Origin: Ligula intestinalis
Taxonomy: Eukaryota > Platyhelminthes > Cestoda > Diphyllobothriidea > Diphyllobothriidae
DNA length: 64,000 bases
Assembly: GCA_036362985.1 (NCBI GenBank)
Contig: JAYGXS010000003.1
Span: 44,973,710 to 45,037,709, forward strand
Reading direction: 5' to 3'
The position numbers and the translations under genes are program-made. The notes beneath the pieces are model-generated. The model searched no databases and had not been told where the DNA came from. It saw only the letters and a list, made by a program, of their open reading frames with translations. Shown here in pieces: positions 53,851 through 64,000 of the stretch (within the stretch, counting starts at the first letter, position 1; each line of letters opens with the position of its first letter).

Positions 53851-56204
53851 ATCTTCCAGGCCCGTGGTTCCCTTAGGTGAGGAGAGAAGACGGTGGGAAA
53901 GCCAGATTATTAGGAATAGTATATTCTGCAGAAGAATAGGAGAATAGATGGAAAGAGTTTTGCCTCTCGGATGACCGCAGTCCCGCTGCCAGGGCGTCAA
54001 TTCCGGCGTGACTAGAGCATCAGGAATCGCCGACGCATGCTTTGTTAAGATGGGCCAATCAGGTGGCTGATGTCTAGACTAGGTAGTGGGGTGACCTTGA
54101 GATAGGCAAAGGCTGGCTAGCGCGAACGCGCGGTCACGCTGAGGCGTATGTGTGCGTCGGTCAAGGACAGTTCGCGCCTAGCCCCAGGAGGCAGTGGGCG
54201 CGCAGACAGGCTAAAGTCGCCATGATTCAGCGGCTTAGCTTGGGTTCCAAGTGGCTGCAAAAGGTCATTACAAGTTCATCTACAAACCTAATTCTACTTA
54301 CCTTGGAATGTGGCTAAAAGCCACCTGTATTGCAGACATCTTCTGTTCTCATACCCTACTTAGGGGGTTGGCGCATGCAAGTAATCGTTATGGAGCCTAA
54401 GCAACTGTGTTTTGGTTGCCTACGCAATAAGTAAAACCCATATTGGCATGACATTCCTCAAACTGCTCTGACTGCCTGACCTAATACAACAGACGGTCCT
54501 TTTAGCCTCGGAGTTAGACCAGATCTCGAAGAAAAAACACAGAGTATCTCTATCCTGTCCTGCATTAAGTCTATGAAGTGCTTATATGGTGAATTTTTAA
54601 GGTAAGAACTGTATACGTAACACAAGAGGGTAACTTGCATTACTGCGAATTCGAAATGGGGGATAAATTAAATCGACTCAAGCTAAGCTTCGTAGAGTTA
54701 AGTGATTAGCTTAGCCAAGAAAGAAGAGAGAAAGTCGGACAAAAGCCGTCCAAAAGACCAAAGATGGGCACCCATGCGTGCGAAGGTACAACATTGCATA
54801 CCAAAAAGTGTATTATGACAGCAGAGGGGGATTAAGTAGCATATTAATTGATAAAAGTTAAGTACTTAAAATTCTGATAGAAGAGCAAAAATGTGAACCA
54901 GTTTATGACCACTTAACAAATATTGCTCGCTACAACGCTCCGGTTGGAATTTGGGACGAGCTTTATTTTATTAACCATAGAACTGCTTCGTGTGTTAGCT
55001 GTATAGATTTTTGCGTGGGAATTTCTTTCCGGAACTGGCTGCAACCCTGCAAAGAAAGGGGAAAATTGGAACTCCAGACCTTTTCGTTTGATTCGGACAT
55101 GAACCGCGATTCCAGGAGATGAGACGCTTGGAAAAAGCACGGCTCTGCGTCATCAATGAAGTTGACCATTCTGCGATATGAAGGTAACATGACGGCGGCT
55201 CTACATGCTACAGCAGATGATAATTCATCGTCTCTGGTCGAGGATCATTGGGATACTTGACGAGGCCACTGGGGCTGATAGTAATATATATTGTTTTCTC
55301 TGAGATCACTTTAACGATATAGTCCACTGGGTGAGAGGGAGATTTATAAATTGTTAACATTCTCTGAAGCACAGTATCGTGCATCTAAAACTAGCATTCT
55401 CCGTGTACTTGCCGAATGGGTTAAGGACTTAACATTCGAAGGAGCATTGGGCAGATTAAGAATAAAATCCTTTAGTTTAGCATTTTATTTCAGTCTTCCC
55501 TATGATCATCGGTTTCTGGCATATCTTGTAGTTAACTGAATGTAAACATGTTTATTTTCAAACCTTTGGAGCATAAACTCGAGTTTTAGCGAATCCACGT
55601 GGCCGCACTGATTTCTCCCGTAACAAGACATTTCGGAGATTATGTCACCATAGTTTCAACAGTGGAACCATAGAAATAGGCACTCCTTAACTTAGCTTCC
55701 TTACATTATTATTTGGTTTTATATTAGGCAACTGGAGACTCCTTATTTACTAGGATAGAATTAAACGCACTCCTGTCTACGTCCACAAAGAAAGGTTGTC
55801 GAATGTTTTCAGCTTTTTAAAAGGGCTAGCACATGATCTGACTTAGCTAGAAAAGCTCGGCATATTCTGGGGTATCGAAGCTGATGCTCTCGAATTCAGG
55901 CAAAGTTTCGCATCCCAGATATGTGCATAGTTAGATAAGGAGAAGGCATATTGATCCCCGGAATCATATTTGTATTTTATTTATTTGATTACATTTTTAT
56001 TACCCCTGTAAATGTGTGGCATAATGATGATTTTCTGAAAACACTGCGTTTGCCAACGTGATTTCGAATATTTTTATTTGTCTGAGTTTTCGAACTATTA
56101 CTGGAGTAAATTTTTGGCGACAAAAGAGTCAAAGGAATACAAGAAACAGTTATAGAAGCAGGGGCCAATCAACCACCAGTGACGTCAGGTAGGGACTCAT
56201 ATGC
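53850..56204. other. Intergenic sequence, nothing recognised
   Basis: No domain, repeat family or splice-supported exon was seen. The frames at 54913-55190 (minus) overlap in two phases and look incidental. Confidence 0.4.
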
Positions 56205-56520
56205 CCTTTATTTTGGATGACTGCGGTTAGTCTGGATTCTTTTTAACAGTGTTCTCCCGCAGCTTTGCTTGTGAGTCATTGAATGGTTGCCGTGAAAATT
56301 GAGAAGCTGCGTGGTGTTCGTCACCTTTTTATAGACCGTCGTTTCTATTTCGCCGGTGGAAGTTCGCATGACGAATACATCAAGGAAGGTTAGCTGTTGA
56401 CCCTTTTCTTCTTCCCTCGTGAATTGTGCCTTTAGGACGATCGAGATAAGAAGATTATGGAGATTCGGCAATGTGTTGCTTTTGACGATACCAAACGTGT
56501 CGTCTAATGATGCCATCAGA
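56205..56520 (-). pseudogene. Penelope-like reverse transcriptase fragment (second PLE family)
   Basis: The minus strand encodes LDDTFGIVKSN, then AQFTREEEKGQQLTFLDVFV, ETTVYKKVTNTTQLLNFHGN and HSMTHKQSC. These are the motif C region and C-terminal thumb of a PLE reverse transcriptase. The catalytic Tyr is replaced by Leu. Sequence differs enough from the 31512 copy to suggest a separate family. It is truncated on both sides, and a plus-strand hammerhead relic begins right at its 5' edge. Confidence 0.75.
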
Positions 56521-56524
56521 CGTG

Positions 56525-56650
56525 ATGTCTGACGTTTCGTCTCTAGCGATGGAGTCCAGTAAGAGATAGAAAGCGCAGACGAATAAAATTATGATTGCAA
56601 TGATCGATATGCCTCCTTCTTTTTCTTTTTCTTCTTCTTCTTCTTCTGTT
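56525..56650 (+). ncRNA. Hammerhead relic, AGCU-type family, with (CTT)n end
   Basis: GTCT CTAGCGA, then TGGAGTCC, then GAAAGCGC and AGACGAATAAAATTATGATT. This matches the AGCU family at 4105-4330 with core changes (CTGACGA to CTAGCGA, GCTC to GCGC), so it is probably inactive. A pyrimidine tract of CTT units ends the block. Confidence 0.55.
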
Positions 56651-57429
56651 GATGATACTCTATCTGTCATGCCAACAGAATACTGGCACGTCGTACGTCT
56701 TTCGGTGCTATATTTATCAGGTTATCAATAAGCATTATCCTTCTAAAAGACATGGCTCCACAAAAACCAACAAGTACCTTTAACATAGGTTCGAAGATAT
56801 TTCTAAAAGCTCCGTCTTCCTTTGTAAGTTAGGAACGGGAATCTGTTGTACTGCAATCAAACGTAATCAGAACTAAAAATAAGACAAAAAACAAACACGA
56901 CCATTAAGTCGGCTAACCGATCAATATGCATTTCCATGCAGAAAAGGAACTAGTTATCCATCAGATAATGTGTGAGAATGGGGGGGGGGGGGAGGGAGAG
57001 GAAATACTTGTCTACATTGGGATTTTATCTGCATTCTAGAGAAAGTATAAACGATTCAGCTTGCCTTTCGGGCGTCATAGAAATTAAAATGCCGTATGAA
57101 TACATTGCATATTAACATACACCTACATATGTAACTGAGGATGAAGCACTGACTGGTAAGTGCGTCTGACCCAGTATTTCTTTTACTTACCTCCAACGTG
57201 AGGCGGAAAAATTTGCACGTGTGCATTCGCAGCCCCTAATTTGTTTTGATTGCGACAGTGACCTTGGTAGTGTGCTAGGCACGATGTGTGCGCTTTTTGT
57301 ACTCGCTGGAAAGGATCCTCTGGGCCGAAGTCCTGAAAAGAGCGGATATTCGTAGTATCTACGCTCGCATGAGGCAGATACAAGTGCGCTGGAGCAAAAG
57401 CTTCGTAGAGATGGATAGTAAGCGATTGC

Positions 57430-57914
57430 CTCAGTAGCACGTGCAGATCAAGTGGACGAAATCCGGCATAAATCCAGCATATGTATCCGGATTTTTCTAG
57501 TAGGATTCCATGATTGAATCCGCTTGGATTTGCTACAAGGCCCCTCTAACAGGAGGTCCATATAAAGAAACAAAATTTAATCGTAATCCTTGCGGGTCTT
57601 CGGCTGGTAAGTGGAATTAAATTGAGGCCCTTTTCATGGCCAACAGAATATCAGCGCGGGAACGTTTCGAGGTTTGAATCTCCGGTGCGAGCAGTATCAG
57701 CCGGCAGTGTCTACGCTCACGGCTAACTATACTTGCCCTTATCGCTTTTATCGATAACCTTTATTCTAGCCGTTCGGCGTCTACTTGATCGAGTCCCCTC
57801 TAGTAGCAAATCAAAGCCGATTCAATCATGGAATTGTACTGGAAAAATCCGGATGCATATGCCGGATTTATACTGGATTTTTTCCACTTAATCTGTACGC
57901 GCTGCTAGGGTGTC
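57430..57914. mobile_element. Foldback / MITE-like element with about 105-bp terminal inverted repeats
   Basis: The left arm (about 57432-57545) and right arm (about 57800-57912) are imperfect inverted copies. Shared words include CAGAT(C/T)AAGTGGA, AATCC(G/A)G(C/T)ATAAATCC, ATCCGGATTTTTC and ATTCCATGATTGAATC, ending inward at GATTTGCTAC. A unique core of about 260 bp contains no coding frame. Size and structure fit a non-autonomous DNA transposon. Its superfamily and target duplication were not determined. Confidence 0.7.
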
Positions 57915-58424
57915 AAATCGATCTACAAATCAACCTGATTATTCGTGAAGGCTTCGCCTAAGATCATAGTGAGCTTTTGAGCAGAAATTCGTATTGAGGG
58001 GGTCAAAGTGAAGAGGGTGGCGCGGAACTCTTGAATACCACCGAATATCTATCAGCATGCCCGAATAATTAAGTTGCTCATTGCAAGTACAGGACACGTC
58101 GCACATCGTCATGACTAAATAAACTGCAGAGTGTTGCAATGAACAGTGAAGGCATGTACATGACGTAGTTCTGACCTGTTCCCATTGTGACTGCAAATTT
58201 ACATCCAACATCTGACTGGTTGGCAGTACGCGAACTCATCACATTGAAACCGTTGAAAAGGTGAAACGACCCAGATCTTACGGCCACCCTTTGTGGGAAC
58301 TGTTCTAGAACGTTCGAGCATCGTACGGGCTTATTCGCCAATGCGCACGTATAAGAGAATTTTTCAGGAAACCACCAGTGCAGATGCCATCAAAAATCTC
58401 AGCCTAGATGCAGAATTACGTTTC

Positions 58425-58515
58425 TGCTATTGTTTCTGATGATGGATCCACGATGTAATCCGAAACGTCAGCTGAATAAAGTTCTTGTCCCAGTGATCGT
58501 ATCTGATTCTTCATA
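58425..58515 (+). mobile_element. Solo PLE terminus with hammerhead
   Basis: TTTCTGCTATTGTTTCTGATGA begins the block, followed by GAAACGTCAGCTGAATAAAG, TTCTTGTCCCAGTGATCG and a short ATTCTTC end. No PLE coding sequence adjoins it. Confidence 0.7.
58430..58478 (+). ncRNA. Hammerhead ribozyme motif, ACGU family (intact core, weak stem I)
   Basis: CTGATGA (58436-58442), stem II GGAT/ATCC directly next to GAAA (58462-58465), then CGTC (58466-58469). Predicted cleavage follows C58469. Stem I (GTTT with AGCT) is weakened, so activity is uncertain. Confidence 0.65.
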
Positions 58516-58671
58516 ACCACCTAAGTTTGATCATCGTAAACAATGACACCCACCGGGTGCCTTAGGGAATGAACTTCACACCGGGGACTTGTGCGTGGAG
58601 TAACTTCTAATGAAACGGATATCCTTAAGGTAGTTATCACTCTTTCTTTCCTTACCTACCTTGCTGCAATG

Positions 58672-58800
58672 CCAAGGCAGGATCGAGGCGCCCGATCTGA
58701 GTTTCAGCAGCTGACAAAGCTAAGCAGGCTGGCCACGTTTAACATACGCGAACTAATCCTCACTAACTGTACCGGGCTTCTGCAAGGATAATCGGAGCTT
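58672..58800 (+). pseudogene. Possible non-LTR retrotransposon endonuclease N-terminal remnant
   Basis: The frame reads LTKLSRLATFNIREL, resembling the start of APE-type endonucleases of non-LTR elements (RLATFNVRTL-type, where N is the first active-site Asn). It loses similarity within about 15 residues and stops soon after. It is a weak match judged by eye. Confidence 0.3.
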
Positions 58801-59884
58801 TACATCAGTGAGGATTTCATAAAGATTACACTGACAAGGGACCACTGCAGCCTGATTCTCAGGCCTCCAGTCACTTCAAAATACTTGAGCTATCGAGTTA
58901 TCAAGTCAGTTGGCAATCGTAAAAGAGCCAAAACTAAGTAAATTGGTAGAGGTTAAAGCATCTCAGATTTATGATTGTAGGGAATGCACCGGTCTTCGTT
59001 GCGGATGAATTTCCCAGTGGCAAACGCGCTCCCTCGCTCCTTTTTTCTAAGCTTCAATCAGCTGTCGGAGTCGGTTAGACAGCTTTTTGCGGAATGAGTT
59101 ACAGTGATTGACGAGGCTAAATAGCCTGGTTGCACGTGCCTCACACGACTTGGTTCCTGCTTCATAGGTGCCAGACGACCTCAAAAAGAAGCCTTCAAAG
59201 ATGTGGGTGTTCTGATATGCGACGCTTCAATCGCCATATGGATGACTGTGAAGCGGGTTGCAGGTCAACAGCAACTAGGTCTTATCTTGGAAGCATGACT
59301 AAGGGTGAGAAGTAATAAGGTGACAATGCTTCGCCGATTGCAGCGGAAAATCTAGTCTGCACTTTGATTCGTCGCGTCACAGCATTCAGCTCTCATTTGT
59401 GGTTACACGAAGGCGTGATCAATAAAACAACCACATTCAGTAATCTTCATTCAAAGGCCGGTTAAATGAGATCAGGATTTCTGATATCAGTGTATTACCT
59501 CAAGCTTGCTAAGCCCTGCACTGCTCCCAATTATCACTTTCCACCTACACAGAGAAACAACTCCTACAGAAAGGACAACATGCAACCGCGTGGGCGCCCA
59601 AGGTTAACTCTTTTTTTCTCACTAAACAAAAGTCGTAACGCGTAGTGGAATTCGGAAGCCGCTAAGGATATCTAAGCAATCACTTGAGGGCTGCTAAACA
59701 TTTGCCCTAAACGTTGTCGGTTGGCAAGTTGACCGGAACGCAAAAAATATAGTCGTAAAACTGTAACAAGCAACAAGCACCACCGTCCCTATGTCCGTAA
59801 GACCTCCCATGTTGCAGAAGCACACTGCTCATTTTGACAGCCTGGAATATTTCCTTGCTTTTAAAAAATCCAGTGGTAAACTGG

Positions 59885-60140
59885 CTGAAAATAAGGACAG
59901 CTCTGGTCGCCCGTGAACTAGCCGTTTACAGTGTGGACATAACGGCTCTCAGTGACACCGGTATTCCGCACAGGGATGAGCGAAAAAAGTGGCTGACGCA
60001 TATATCCCCCTCGGAAGCGGACTTCTAAGGGCAGAGCGACGAGATATCGGTGTTGCTTTTGTCACCAGAATCGACTTTATGGTTCGAAGGTTTGCCACTC
60101 AACGAAGTGACTCAGTTCTCCTGGTCAGTATTGTGTATTG
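59885..60140 (+). pseudogene. Non-LTR (RTE-like) retrotransposon endonuclease remnant
   Basis: LKIRTALVARELAVYSVDITALSDT matches the N-terminal APE-endonuclease region of RTE-like elements, where the usual ALSET active-site Glu would be. Here it reads ALSDT. After a frame change near 60025 the frame resumes as RAERRDIGVAFVTRIDFMVRR, the next conserved block of this domain. The frameshift, the changed residue and the missing reverse transcriptase make it a dead fragment. Confidence 0.65.
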
Positions 60141-60144
60141 AATG

Positions 60145-63100
60145 TGACTGACAGAAGGACTAGGAGACCAAATCAATGGCTCCTCGGTAAGGTGGCCTTT
60201 ATGGCATTCACACACATGTGAGATTCAACCCACCTTAATCGAATCTTAGCGCACGGTTTGTAGACCAGTTACTGTGAGGCGCGTGTAAACGGGACGTCTA
60301 GCTCAGTCCTCCACTTTGCTCACCTCAAGTAGCCGTGACATTGTCTTGTAATCAGAATCAGGTAAGTGAGGGGGAAGAGCATGCGAAAAGTGCCGCAGAG
60401 GTCTGCCTCGCCGTCCTGCAATCACCTCGTAGGCACACTGTAGCGACTCAATCGAGATTTCTTCTTCTTCTTCTTACTCTCACCTGCTTCTTGAATTACG
60501 CCTCTCCGCTTTACTAACAGTTCTGGAGGTCAACTACTTGTGTTAATATTTATAAGTAGGGAGGGAGAATACGGGCCAAAAGTGGCCTTATGGACGCAAC
60601 CAGAGAAAGCTTTTGCTCCATTGTCTACCCCAATGCAAACAGAACCTTCCCTATCTCACCACTATCCCCCTCTACGACAAACCGAGTGGCTGTTTACTTT
60701 TTGCGTCGTCATTACTCTTATTAAAGTGGCATGGCTGCGTGGCTGCCCCTTCTCATAGACACTAACGCTGTGACCATCTTTCCGGCCAGCTCAGGCTGCT
60801 TTGCTGAAAGCACTGGAGATGCGAGTAACATCTGCGCGTCCTGAATCACCGTAAATTTGGCGGCGGTGGCCCCTGTTTTCGCGGCTTCGGGAAATCGCGG
60901 TCCTTTGCGTGCTAGCAATTACAGACAGAGCAGAGGGTATGCAGAGAGATGGTGGGGGTCAGAAAGCAGACTGCGAGCCGCAGTGTGCTATGAGGAATAA
61001 ATTTGTGTCGTATCATTTGAAGTCCTCCGACCTGCTGTCTGTGTGGGACTGCGTGCCACAGTTCGACCCTCGTTTTCGGCGATGTCCACCACGAGCTTCA
61101 GCAAGCTAGAGGAAAACGCGTTGACTCAAGCTGGACTACAGTGACATTATACTTACAGGCTCTACCCCACTCTTTCCCCCCCCCCTCCCGTACCTGCATG
61201 GGGGAGGGCGCACATTACTGGTGCTGCCATGGCCGGCCCTAAGCGTGCCATTGCACTTAGAACAGTCAGTTTCGTAAGATAAGCACGGGGCAAATAACCG
61301 AGTGGCTACACAAACGAGAGCATGACAGCCACCATCGTTACCACGCCTCCCGCAACTTCGCTAGACGCAAACAGGTGGTATTCAGTCCTCTAGATCAGAG
61401 AGAGAGAGAGAGATACAATTAACCGGGCAACCATGTACACGGCCTGTAAACCTGGTGGGAGCGCTAGTGCATACACCGACAGGAAATCAGATCCAAGAGA
61501 ACTGCCAGCGCACACCAGGCCGCAGGGACTATGGCTTGCTCAAATGTGGCATTGCATACGCATGTAGCGGCCCTAGCAGCACCTTGGAACCCAAGATCTG
61601 ACGGACACCCAGTCTCGCCTTGCCAGCCTTGCGCGTGCAACCAATCATAGGCCGAGCTTGCCAATGAACGCGCTCTATCTCTGCCTTCTGGCCTGATTCC
61701 CGCTAAGACCTTACTGGGGATTCCGCTCAGGTGCGTCGCGGCCGGCGACGCCAGCCTGTCCTACGGGCCTCGCGGTCTTACGCCCTGCAAGACCTATTGG
61801 CAACCTTCCCCTTATCCCTTCTGTAAACAATACACCGTGCCGTCTTCTCTGCCTTCCCAAGATTTTTCCTATCTCCTAAGGAACCAGGGCCTGAATGATT
61901 GTAGGTGCTAGGGTTAACCGTCTTAACCTTAACTCCTATACGCACACAACCCTTTCATCTCAGAAGGGGGTGAGTGAACAGTCCCGCACTTAGCCTAGGC
62001 CATCACCCCTCAGAGACGGGGGGACTGCGTAAACTTAAGTAAACATGTCCTCCAATCGGTTAACAGAACAGGAATCCAATCCAACTGCCTCGGCCTGTTT
62101 GGATTGTAACTTAGGAAACAACACTGCCGCTGCTAGTTGTAGTTGGAAGGCTTAAGATGCACAAAGGGCCATAGGCTGTTGTTTTGCTCCATTTGAACTG
62201 CAAACCGAAATGAAAAGACACTTCTTCAGAAAACGCCTTTTAATCCCGATCTTAACTCCCGTATTGGTAAATACTCACTGCAGTTTATTAGTTCAGTTAT
62301 ATTTTTGCCAGCAAAATATAAGCATATGAAGCCTTAAGCCAAGACCTACGTTATGTAAAAGCCCCGACAGGGGAGCCGTAGGAGTTAAATTCAGTTTATT
62401 TGAGGAACATTTTGGTGTGCAAGTTCGGTGGCCGCACAATACAAATGAAAATATTTGCCTAAACAGCGGACCCACGATGGTCAGAGTTCATGTTCCGAAG
62501 CTTATGCGTTAACTTTAGCGGATATATGTTAAGGAAATCTGTCAAAGATATTATAAAACTGATGCCACTGTGTAGGTGAGGCCTACCGCGACACCGCATA
62601 CATTTGCTTCAGTACACTTGTGCTCTTCTACCGCAAGCCATTTGTCAGAAGCCTGAGCTCTCCTGCTGCATATATATTCCACTAAATTCCTGATAAGCAG
62701 ATTTAAAACCACCTGGCCGGTTTTAACACGAGCGCATTCGCGTATCTATCTTTTCAGAGTTGACCATAACCGCTGATAAAGTAGGCCCAACGATCGCTTG
62801 AATTCAAGACCACTGCGCTCTGGTAGTATGGTATTTCATGCACCGCAATATATGAGTACCACAACTGATTCGGGTAGGGTGTAGCAATGAGTTGTGCGTG
62901 AAATTGTTTACACTATTATAAACTACCTCACTCTCATTTACCATGGCTATCGTGTCCTAATGACAGGATACAGGCAAGACAACCGTAGCTGAGCGTGGCG
63001 CATTTGCTTACAAAACTTCGCAGCCCGCATAGACCTGGTCATACGACCAGCCATTCAATTCCGAATTTACCAGTCAGCGCTCAGGGGAGTGATTTGGAAC

Positions 63101-64000
63101 TCGCACGAGTTAGAGTTCCATTACAGCTACTTGGTAATGGAGCCATTTAAAAATTATCCGTAATCATAAGCCGAATTGATTTATCACAGAAGGTGCTTAC
63201 GTTCCAAACCAAAATTGCCATCGGAACCCTCTAGTTTTAAAGTGAGGATTTAGGTTCTGGCCCCCAACTAGATCGAATTTACTGGCTCTTCCCTCATAAA
63301 GCCATCAGAGACTTGTCTGAGTCAAGCCGCATGGAAATGTGGTCAGGAATATTGGCTGTCTTGTTTTGATGGCTCGATCTAGTGCGTGCAACAGTGGTCC
63401 CTGCTAATTAATCGTAAATCTAAGCCATATAAAATCCATTACCAATCTAATGCTATGTTATCCGCAATCCTGAAATACGTTTTAGAGTGCAAAGGATTAG
63501 TTAGGTGTGGTTATAATAGTGATTAACCTGCGCTATTACACTACAATATTCTAACCATGGCCGAATGCTAGCCTTTAGTTGCCCTTCCTTTCGATCGCTT
63601 CCGTAAACCTTACTTGGTTAAAATAATGTTTGCCTGATTGGAATTTTCGCAGTAATTTTCGATGCCCCATACAAATTTGAAAATGCTTTCTATAAAATGT
63701 GGTGAAAAATTCTTAATTATAACTCATCTGGTACCAAATCCTGCCTCCTGCGAAGTATGTACTCGAAGATAGGGTATATTTCGGTTTCAAAACGAAATTT
63801 TTATAAGACCGTAAATTGTTCATTCAAGTATTATCCTACCTGTCTGTTTATTAATGCTACTGGTGAAGTTTGCAGCAGAGTCCACATCGATTGCAACATC
63901 CTCGGAGATCCCGTGTGATGTATTGCCAATAGCATAGAAGAATATAGTATTTTGCCTAGATTGGAAGCATCCAGGTTGTAGGTGGTAACACTTAGATGCG
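60145..64000. other. Intergenic sequence to window end, nothing recognised
   Basis: Visible features are a short CTT run (60460-60475), a poly-C run (61172-61185), a GA run (61397-61412) and a TTAACCGTCTTAACC-like patch near 61910. A very diverged copy of the 'palindrome-head' repeat may lie at 61040-61260. I found no gene. Confidence 0.35.

Noticed and set aside
1..64000. CRISPR arrays, bacterial operons, ribosomal RNA genes
   Set aside because: No regularly spaced direct repeats, no dense gene clusters with ribosome binding sites and no rRNA-like blocks were seen. The window is eukaryotic in style.

Overview
This is eukaryotic, intron- and repeat-rich DNA, most likely from a flatworm (Platyhelminthes). 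A tapeworm is my best guess but is not proven. The grounds are a gene split into short exons by multi-kilobase introns, many Penelope-like retroelements (PLEs) carrying hammerhead-ribozyme motifs, tRNA-derived SINEs, degenerate TTAGGG-like tracts, and no bacterial-type gene packing. There are two 10-N assembly gaps (11437-11446 and 50312-50321).

Two host genes can be supported. The first is the 3' half of a ZIP11 (SLC39A11-type) zinc transporter on the + strand. Four exons (3234-3486, 9994-10092, 12454-12612, 25885-25963) join cleanly in frame through GT-AG introns and end at a stop codon. The 5' exons were not found and probably lie upstream of the window. The second is an apparently intronless gene (39987-42077) for a 696-residue, single-pass membrane protein with leucine-rich repeats.

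Most other recognisable sequence is mobile-element debris. PLE pieces occur at 3555-3995, 4105-4330, 6160-7165, 7575-7850, 11915-12260, 18780-19490, 31030-33280, 33275-33860, 34060-34135, 43895-44570, 50322-50600, 56205-56650 and 58425-58515. The best copy (31030-33280, minus strand) keeps reverse-transcriptase motifs and a GIY-YIG endonuclease in one frame, broken by three stop codons and one frameshift. Many PLE ends carry a TATAAATA box followed by a hammerhead-ribozyme motif. There are two ribozyme families, distinguished by self-complementary stem-III cores (ACGU versus AGCU), and the copies tend to lie in head-to-head pairs with their 3' ends pointing outward.

Other repeats are a tRNA-derived SINE family (about 8 loci), a roughly 300-bp dispersed family that opens with a short palindrome (about 9 loci), a roughly 480-bp foldback/MITE-like element (57430-57914), a second dispersed repeat (4440-4665 and 50840-51080), non-LTR endonuclease remnants (58672-58800 and 59885-60140), a weak Tc1/mariner-like remnant (1126-1629), a long (TTC)n tract, and GC-rich low-complexity islands (15350-16470 and 29850-30570). 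The stretches between these hold no gene I can support.
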